64,000 nucleotides of DNA. Source: Ascochyta rabiei (taxonomy: Eukaryota; Ascomycota; Dothideomycetes; Pleosporales; Didymellaceae). The notes below the pieces were generated by a model. That model did not search any database, was not told where the DNA came from, and was given only the letters and a program-made list of their open reading frames with translations. Each line of letters begins with the position of its first letter. The first letter of the stretch is position 1. Location: assembly GCF_004011695.2 (NCBI RefSeq), contig NC_082408.1, forward strand, positions 667,501 through 731,500, given 5' to 3'. This document shows, in pieces, positions 56,597 through 64,000 of the stretch. Both the position numbers and the translations under genes were made by a program.

Positions 56597-58673
56597 GCTG
56601 TGAAACGAGAGTGAGAAGACAGTGTCGAGAAAACGTGGAGGGACAGGATGCGACCTGTATAATTGACAATCGATCACAGACCCTGCAGATCCAGCTTGAG
56701 GTACGGCATGGATTGCAAGGATGAGAGAAAGGATTGTAATGAAAGAGCCGCGGGAAAAGCAAGCACAAGCGGGCTATATCATTAGCATCATCAGCATGGG
56801 ACGTCTGTGTAAGACATGTCTCGGACAGAGATTGCAACGACCACGCTTCTTCAATCAAATCAACGATCATCCGAACATGCTCAGTCACAGTTGGCAATGG
56901 GTGTTCCGTCTCGTCTCAATTTTGTTCGTTTTGAACAAGTCCAGTGTCCCAGTCAAACGGTACAGCGGCAACGAATTCTGTTCGTATCTGGCCTGGCCAT
57001 CTCGGTGGAAGGCGCTAGCGTCGAGACATGATGTATCAAGCCGGATTTGAAGGTACCAACATGAGTGCGCACAAAGTCGCACCGAACCGTTTGCCACGCG
57101 CGTGGTGTGGTAGCACAGCGTCTGCATGCCGTTCAGCGGTGAGCGTTCATCAACCACCCCGATATGGAAGACGTGAAGACTTTGTTTGAGAACGAGAGGT
57201 TATGGAGTGGGGACAGGATCGGGGCGGCAGACGAGGAAGCCCAGTGGCTCGCTTGGGTGGCGTCACGGGGAAGAGTCCTTTCCTGGATTAGCCACCTGCA
57301 ACTCTCTTCACCTACCAGTCCACATCTTCACTTTTCAACAACGACAATCGGCCCTTTACCATGGACATACCCTTCCCAGCTTGTCCTGACCTTCAATACT
57401 TGCGTGCCGTCAATGTGCCAATACTGCGGCCAAGCAATACGGCTCTGTCGCAATTATAGACATGCAGACCAGCCTCAAGCCACAGCAGCCATCTCAATGT
57501 CCATGAGTACATGCACACCGATGTCAGCCTTGGTGCCCACAAATTCTTGAAAAGGCTCGGGGAACGAGCGAGCCGCTCCCGTGCAGCCGCTGCCACGGAC
57601 CAAGCGTGCGATTGTCACATCAGCCATTGGTTACCAACATGTACTGTTGTGAAACCACTGGCGATTCTATGACATGCTGAGCAAATGACAGATGGCATAA
57701 GAGCAGAATTTGCATGCCCCCGTACCTTTACAGTAGCGTCGAGCTGTCCATCCCGAAGCTCTGGTCGCAAAGGATCAGATACGTCAGGGCTAGTGGAGAG
57801 TTCTGCGCGCTTCTCCGTACATCGTGACATACCTCACGAAACCTCAACCCCTGAACGGTTTACACTCTGACCGAATCTAGGCACGATGTCCACCAAGCAT
57901 TGAACGAGCGTTGTAGAGCTGCCATGTTCTACCCCAACTTAAGGCTTGACTTCGAACCAGGATGCCCAGGGGCAGCCTCTGGCCTGTGGTTTGACTTACA
58001 GCCATGCCTCATCTCGTGGATACGGCTCATGTGCCTACCAGCATGCCATCACATATCAAGCATATCACATCTTAGCCTCATGCGCCATGTCAGGGACCGC
58101 CAGCGGCAACTTACCGTTTCGGGGTCCCATCCGGGCTCTGTCCACTGTTGCTTGCAGCTATACCGCGTGGCATGTGTGAAAGCATGCCTCGCAGGGTTCT
58201 AGATGCACGACATGCTATCTCCTCTTTCATATCGAGTATGGACGCGCTTCCACCCGCTACAAACGAAGATGGTGACGATCCGCCTAGTGCCCGTCGGCAC
58301 TGTGGAGTGAAGTCGACATGGGATGGCTCTATGAGTGCCGTTGGAGTATGCCATGCTGTCAAGTTCCACTCATGGGCCGATCAACTTGCACTTCTGTTTC
58401 TAATCTTCGAACAAATCACTTTCTCACCCCGCCTTTCTTCTTTACTTCTTCAATTTCAAGATACACTTCAGAAGCGACACAGCTGGCCTCTCGGTTTCAC
58501 GCAATCCTTCAGTGCCCGTTCTCACGACAGCAATTAGTTACAGCTACATTTGACGAACTGAAACCAGTCCCTTGTCTTTGTTCAAGAAAGACTGAGTAAC
58601 CTCATACCGGCCTGCTCTGACGAAAGCCCACAATTTTGTCGGCCTGGAGAGTTCCAGCTCAAGAACAGTCATC
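56597..58673. promoter_or_regulatory. Long divergent intergenic region
   Basis: About 2.1 kb between the P450 and the PTH11-like gene, both starting away from it. No repeat, RNA or convincing ORF was seen. Its length fits regulated accessory genes, but that is inference. Confidence 0.4.
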
Positions 58674-60027
58674 ATGGGAAGTCCTGCAGACTACGGGCCA
58701 ATCCTCAACGGAGTGATGTGGTTTCAGGTCGTTCTCTCGTCCATCTTCATCGCGCTGCGTGTCTACACCCGCTACTACATAATAAGGAGTCTTGGGTGGG
58801 ACGACCTAATGATGATAATCAACTTGGTAAGCCTGTCACTTTATAGCCTTACAGCTTCAAGCCCTTGTTTGTTTTTTCTTTGCCGTATGACAAGGCAGAC
58901 AGGGATCTCTGCTGATTGCTTCAGGCTACTTTTGTAGCCTTCATCGCCACCACTTCGGTTGGTATCAGCTATGGTGTCGGCAAGAAGACGGAAGATATCA
59001 TACGTCTTGGCTTGGATAACTCAAAAGCTATTTTCTGGGAGGCTATCGGCCAGGGAATTTGTGTTGTAAGTGCAGGTTTCAGCAAAGTTATTGCAGCTCA
59101 TACTTACGTTGACCAGATGGGCATTGCGGCATCGAAAGCTTCTGTCGCCCTTTTCTTACTGCGAATCGTCTTACGACCGTGGCATATCGCTCTCCTTTGG
59201 GGCGTTATCATCAGCACAACAACCTTTTGCACCATCACCACCACCTTGCTGTTCTTCCAGTGCAAACCAGTAGCATTTCTCTGGGACCAGACCATCCCAG
59301 GAGGACACTGTCCTATCAACTTCACCGACGTCGGTCTGTCCATGGGCGGTACGCATCTCCATACCCACTTCTCAAGACAATCCACTAACAAAACCTAGCC
59401 TGGTCAGCATCAATGGACTTCGTCCTTGCCATCCTGCCCTGGCCCGTTGTTATGGGCCTAAACATGAAACGCAAAGAGAAGATCACAATCGCATGCGGTC
59501 TCTCCCTCGGCGTCTTCGCAGGCGCTTGCTCCGTCGTCCGCACCGTTGAACTGCGTACGCTCGCCAGCAAAGAAAACTACGTGCACGACACGTCGCCCAT
59601 GCTCCTCTGGTCCTCGTCTGAGATCTGCCTCACCATCATCTGCGCCTGCATACCCGTCCTGCGACCCCTGTACGTTCGGATCATGTACGGCTCCCGAGGC
59701 GACTCGAGTGGAGCAAGCGGCGGTCGCAGCTACCAGCTCAACGAGTACTCACACAGCAAGAAGGGCAGTGTGGGGAAGAGGTTCGGTAAGCACGGGAGCT
59801 CGGGGAGTCGAGTCTACATGGGTGCCGGTGCTAGTGCGTTGCAGACTACGGTCAAGATGACCAGCGACAACGCAAGTGAAGAGACAATTCTAAGGGAGTG
59901 TCAAAAGTACAACATACCGGAGCGGGTGACAGATGAAGAGATGGGGAAGCCTCCAAGGAAGAACGACATCAGAGTCACGACGACCGTCGAGGTTGAGGAG
60001 AATGTTGGTGAGAAGTTTGTTATCTGA
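58674..60027 (+). CDS. Fungal rhodopsin-like (SAT4/PTH11-type) seven-helix membrane protein
   Basis: Four exons: 58674-58826, 58925-59065, 59117-59348 and 59399-60027, giving 384 aa. Seven membrane segments are visible. The first ends in ALRVYTRYYIIRSLGWDDLMM, the RxYTR...xxxWDD motif that marks this fungal integral-membrane domain. Others include SKASVALFLLRI, FFQCKPVAFLWD, CPINFTDVGLSMGAWSASMDFVLAILPWPVV, GVFAGACSVVRTVEL and EICLTIICACIPVLRPLY. The tail is about 110 residues, basic then acidic. Intron 2 (51 nt) has no stop and is a multiple of three. PTH11-like proteins are thought to be GPCR-like sensors; no ligand or CFEM domain is seen here. Confidence 0.92.
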
Positions 60028-60418
60028 TGTTCGATACATCGTACACGTTGAGCATCTACTTAGAGACAGGTTGTCGTTTTAAATCACGGTTTACGAAGAG
60101 AAGGATCTCAGAGTATTAGAGCATGTCACAGGATTGAGCATGAGCGTTGACGTTGGCATTTACACTCGGAAAGGTAGCATTAGACTGTCACGGCTGGGTA
60201 TCCTTACGCATTATGCCTCGGCATACTATCATTATACATGTCTTTAGCTTCAATCTATCATTAAGAACTCTCACATGGAGAACGTGGAGAGGATTTCCAG
60301 ATCAGCTCGTGGAGTCATCTCGGGGCTGCGGCGTAACACGGAAGTTGTCTGCATTTTGCCCATCAGATGTGGAGACGGTGAATCGAGTAACTTTAGCATT
60401 CAAATAGTACCACCAACC
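60028..60418. other. Intergenic, convergent 3' ends
   Basis: About 390 bases, with nothing beyond expected 3' UTR sequence. Confidence 0.4.
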
Positions 60419-61837
60419 TTATCTTTCCCACCTGACTCTCCCAGCAATGCTCCTCAGACCCCTCGCTCCAATCGTTCCCTCCTTCCCACCCACACCCTGA
60501 AGTCTCAGCCCAGCATCCACAGCCTCAAGCTGGTTGAACGACGCGATAGCCCCCAACCCCTCGGTCGTCCCTGCAGTGGCCATGCTCGACGCAGCGCCCA
60601 CGACTTCCTGCACGCTATCCCGCAGCTCCGGCAGCAAGTGCGCCGTAGCACCCAGCCACCTAGCCAACGTGCCCTTGAAGCTAACCTGGTCCGAATCACA
60701 GCTCGCGTCTCCCTCGCACTTGGCCTCCCACAACTCCCCAGTCTCCTCGCTGACAAAGTTCCTCTTCGCGCTAGCGATGAACCCCTTGGTTCTCTCCGTC
60801 CACTTCTCGTCGCCTGTGAGCTTCGCCATGACGGCGGACCCGTACATGAACACGCCGACGTTGTAGCTCCACATGTCGTGGTTGACATCCACGCAGCCAT
60901 TCTCGCCTTTCGCGTCGTCCGTGCCGTCGTAGACGTTGAATTCCGGGCTGATGAGTCCGACGCTGACGGTCCAGTCGTAGCTCTTCTCCGCCCAGGCTTG
61001 GGTGTCGGCGGCGGAAGTGAGAAGGGCGAGGCGAGCGGCCATTTGGAAGAAGAGTCCGTTTGCAATGGAGGACTTGTAGTGCCATCCGTCTGTGCCGTCG
61101 CCTTTGAGGATCTTCCATTTCATGCCGCCGTTGCACTTGTCTTTGTCCCATCGTGTGGTTTGCTCCTGGAAGACGTTTTGCGCAAGGTTCGCCCACGGTA
61201 CCGGGCCGGTGGGGGCCAGGTTCGTTTCTGCAGCTGTAAGGGCTGCAAGTGCCCACCATGCCTGATCGTCATTGCCGGTTGCGTGGACGGTCATGAAGTC
61301 GTTTGTGCCGGTGGCCTCGGTAACGAGGGTGTTTGAGAGGAGGGTTGCATATTGATAGTCTCCTGTAGTAAAAGTGTACGTCAGGAGCGCGTCGACTGCA
61401 GATCCGGACTGCCACCACCAGATGGGTTCAGCGAAAAGGGCAAGGCCTGGATCTGGGTAGGTGGCGCGAAGAGAAGACGCAAATGCGCCGGCAGTAGAGA
61501 GGAGGAGCTTGACTGCTGGTGCAGCTGCTGATGCGGACGGTGTTGCGGACGGTGCTACTGATGATATTGCAGCTGCTGATGCGGACGGTTTTGCGGACGG
61601 TGTTGCGGACGGTGCTACTGATGATATTGCTGATGGTGTTGCTGATAGTGTTGCTGATAGTGTTGCTGATAGTGTTGCTGATGGTGTTGCTGATAATATT
61701 GCCGATGTCGCTAGTAGTGTTGCTGTAGGTTTTGCTGTAGACGTTTCGATCGCAGTGTTGGTGGAATTTGGGTGCAGAAAAGGCGAATTCGGAAAGAAGA
61801 GTGCCACGAGCGGGGCGATATTCGCTGGGAAATGCAT
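60419..61837 (-). CDS. Glycoside hydrolase family 76 (alpha-1,6-mannanase-like)
   Basis: This single-exon frame encodes 472 aa from ATG 61837. The N-terminus MHFPANIAPLVALFFP is a weak signal peptide. Residues 25-105 are an Ala/Ser/Thr/Pro repeat region (SATLSATLSAT, SVAPSATPSA twice). The GH76 domain follows: AEPIWWWQSGSAVDAL, TGNDDQAWWALAALTAAE (the paired Asp active site DD), KCNGGMKWKILKGDGTDGWHYKSSIANGLFFQMAARLA, and later VNHDMWSYNVGVFMYGSA and SFKGTLARWL. Family members (Dcw1/Dfg5, bacterial mannanases) act on alpha-1,6-mannan or GPI-linked wall glycans. No GPI signal is seen at the C-terminus, so it is probably secreted. Confidence 0.92.
   Translation of the reverse strand: MHFPANIAPLVALFFPNSPFLHPNSTNTAIETSTAKPTATLLATSAILSATPSATLSATLSATLSATPSAISSVAPSATPSAKPSASAAAISSVAPSATPSASAAAPAVKLLLSTAGAFASSLRATYPDPGLALFAEPIWWWQSGSAVDALLTYTFTTGDYQYATLLSNTLVTEATGTNDFMTVHATGNDDQAWWALAALTAAETNLAPTGPVPWANLAQNVFQEQTTRWDKDKCNGGMKWKILKGDGTDGWHYKSSIANGLFFQMAARLALLTSAADTQAWAEKSYDWTVSVGLISPEFNVYDGTDDAKGENGCVDVNHDMWSYNVGVFMYGSAVMAKLTGDEKWTERTKGFIASAKRNFVSEETGELWEAKCEGDASCDSDQVSFKGTLARWLGATAHLLPELRDSVQEVVGAASSMATAGTTEGLGAIASFNQLEAVDAGLRLQGVGGKEGTIGARGLRSIAGRVRWER
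61540..61735. repeat. Coding tandem repeats in the GH76 linker
   Basis: It has two copies of a block of about 60 nt (gctgatgcggacggt...gctactgatgatatt), then a run of 15-nt units of the type gatagtgttgctgat. The DNA encodes the SAT/SVAP repeats of the linker, so length variation would change the spacing between the signal peptide and the catalytic domain. Confidence 0.8.
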
Positions 61838-63113
61838 GCTGAAAGAGACAGATTTAGAACGCTGGATCTTCTCGAAATGAATGTCGGTCAACCGGGATGC
61901 TGTCAAGCAGTATGTAAAGAACGAAATCGACTCGAGAGCCAAGAGAGTGTAACGACGTCAAGTCAAGAAAGGAATGTCATGGACAAAGGCAGTCCCGAGG
62001 CAGATTTGCGAAATCAGAACTTCTCCACAGGAAACACCAGAAAAATAGGTAACAAGAAGAGGATTCGGCGATAAGGAGAGGCGTCCAGCTCTGGACATGC
62101 GTCGCGTTGGCAGACTTGGGCAGCCAAGATTCAGTGGACCAAGCCGGTCCACGGCCTGTGCCATGCCGTTACTGGCCCACATGTTGCACTGCCGCGATCT
62201 GAATTGCGCCTGTCAAAAAATTCCGCCTATGCTTTTGATGGGGATGTTCATAACGGCGCATGTTGACGTTGTGTCCGCCCCTGTTTCATGCAAAGGTTTT
62301 GTGGGTCGCCGCGTGGTTTGAAACGTCGACAAGAAAATCTCTTTCTTGTGATTCGGCGACGTGCATAAATGAGGACAATCATGCGCCTGAATGCTGTCAA
62401 TTACAGCCGCATTATCCATTGGGAGCTCGCAGGGCTGTTGAAGTTCTAGAACTGTGGCTGTATGTTGCTCCGATCACAGTCAGTAGAAAGAACGACGTGC
62501 CGTAGCCACGACTACGAAAATTATTGGCACGCCATAAGTATTTGGAGGCCTGAAGCGAAATCTAGGAAGCGAAACAGCGAAGGATCCGGACGCATGCTCC
62601 GGATGCGATGTTGTCGTACGTTGGACATGCTTGGAAGGAAGAGATACGCCTACAGTCAGCCTCAGGTGCCCCGCCGAGCTCGACACGTGCGCTCGTAACC
62701 ACGCACAACACGGAGGGATGCACTATGCCAAGATGCCAATGCAACGTTCTCGCGAAGCAGTGGGCCCTGCAGAACGCCGTTGAGATATGATGAATGACTT
62801 TCCGCACTTGAACTCTCAATAAAAGCTCGTCGTTTACACCTCGTTTGTACACGTTGGTGGCTTGTGGGTGTGCAGCGATATATGCAATCTGCTGCGACGT
62901 TGTGGCTGAAAAACAAATTAACCAACTGCGATCACTCGCTGTAACTGCACTGATACAAGCTTTTGGAAGGAAATGCTACCCGGAAAGATACCACCAAACG
63001 CCTCGCTGTGGGACGCTGAATGCGCGAATGCAAATTTGAATGCGCCTGTCGTGTGAGCGTGCTCAAATGGTACGCTCGATGGTTGCCCCGTTCGCTCCCA
63101 GCTCTTTCCCCAC
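61838..63113. other. Intergenic, GH76 upstream region and MFS 3' region
   Basis: About 1.28 kb on which no gene is supported. Open frames on both strands at 62460-62925 have no motif. Confidence 0.4.
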
Positions 63114-64000
63114 TCACATGGTGCGTCCCCTCCTCTCCTCTCCGTTGGCGCTCACTCCATTGCCGTTCGCAGTGACAGCACCGTAATCTTGCACACCGAC
63201 ACTTACACCAGGCATGAGTCTTTCCCTTGCTTCCTCAGCCTCCTCTTCGATGTTCTCCCTCATGATTTTGTGGCTTTTCCTAAACACAAAAGCCACGAGC
63301 GCGATGCCAACAAGCAGTGCGAGGCCTAGCAGAACAACATTGACAGGCACGGGATCGTTCTTAAACACTTTGTGTGTTGCGGCGTCGAGGGCAGATTGCG
63401 AGAAGTTGAGAAGGCCGGCTAGGCAGATGATCAAACCGTAGACCTTGCCGAAGGTAGCGAAGCCGAAGACTTTGGCCGAGTAGTCCCTATCGACGTTAGC
63501 TGCTTTCTAGAACGCAGAACTATGGCACTTACGAGACTGCAGTGTAGTACAGAGGTCGGTACAGCACGAACAGCACAATGTTTCCGTAGGCCGCCCAAGT
63601 TTCAGGAATAACGCCCAGAACACCGATAGAGGTTGCGATGGTGACCAAGAGCGATAGAGTAAAGGTCGTACTGGTGTTATCCAAGATCAGTCCAATGAAT
63701 GGGATAGAGATGATGCCGCCCACCGGCAGCGCAACATCGAAGAAGTTGTTGATCTCGACGGCTTTTGCGTAGTCGTGGAAGATGTACGTGTACTGCGAGC
63801 GGATTGTCGCCACGAAGTAATTGATCCTCGTCATCTGCAGCACTGTGAACAGAGTGATGAGGATGAACCACGGCGTTCTAATCTGTTCTGCAGCGGTACG
63901 TCCATGCAAAGCGCCCCATACTCCTGATTTGTTTCGCTTCTTCTCCTCCTCTTTGGCTTGGTCTGCACCGTCCTTTGTGCCCAGAAGGGCTGTAATCTCG
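63114..64000 (-). CDS. Major facilitator superfamily transporter (C-terminal part; runs off the window)
   Basis: Exons 64000-63533 and 63486-63114 with a 46-nt intron; the start lies beyond the right edge. The visible part begins with a charged central loop (EITALLG...DQAKEEEKKRNKSGVWG) and then six membrane segments. Among these are WFILITLFTVLQMTRINYFVATIRSQY, DVALPVGGIISIPFIGLILD, FGKVYGLIICLAGLLNFSQ and NVVLLGLALLVGIALVAFVF. The tail is acidic. Segment order and the TRINYFVATIRSQY block are like Fmp42/Liz1-type fungal MFS proteins. The transported substrate is unknown. Confidence 0.88.

Overview
The window is nuclear DNA of a filamentous ascomycete, most likely a Dothideomycete close to the Pleosporales (the class is an inference from gene style; no marker was searched). 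The eukaryotic evidence is direct. Almost every gene is cut by short introns of about 45-65 nt with GT...CTRAC...AG signals. The genes stand singly on both strands without operons. The products include an HMG-CoA reductase with a sterol-sensing domain, U2AF small subunit, IQGAP, an IMP dehydrogenase with introns, a PTH11-like membrane protein and a cytochrome P450. About 38 introns were placed by joining conserved protein motifs to splice signals.

Layout. 0-9 kb: amidohydrolase (-), CorA-like transporter (+) with a GC-AG intron, a short-chain dehydrogenase (+) broken by an in-frame TAG, and an NmrA-like protein (+). 9-18 kb: a large fungal membrane protein (+), a secreted LPMO-like protein (-), and a zincin-family protein (-) that has lost its HExxH residues. 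18-31 kb: U2AF35 (+), a C-terminally anchored protein (-), a GIG1-like protein (+), HMG-CoA reductase (+) and an Rck2/SrkA-type kinase (-). 32-43 kb: GT8 glycosyltransferase (-), a GMC oxidoreductase relic (+), alpha/beta hydrolase (+), MFS transporter (-), Nudix hydrolase (-) and IMPDH (-). 43-54 kb: IQGAP (+), a small ubiquitin-fold-like protein (-), a Tim17-family-like protein (+), an NmrA-like pseudogene (-) and a LicD-family protein (+). 54-64 kb: P450 (-), PTH11/rhodopsin-like protein (+), GH76 mannanase-like protein (-) and an MFS transporter (-) that runs off the right edge.

There is no clear biosynthetic cluster. Core housekeeping genes (IMPDH, IQGAP, HMGR, U2AF, kinase) alternate with accessory ones (P450, GH76, LicD, LPMO-like, NmrA, SDR). 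The intergenic space is rich in minisatellites with units of 6, 8, 18, 21 and 23 nt, plus several microsatellites. Three decayed genes are visible: the SDR with a nonsense codon, the GMC tail, and the NmrA-like gene with a deletion and frame change next to a 23-nt minisatellite. No tRNA, rRNA, CRISPR or intact transposon was seen. The most unusual items are the catalytically dead zincin, the interrupted SDR, the recent 90-nt triplication in the IQ region of IQGAP, and a 16-nt micro-exon in the P450.
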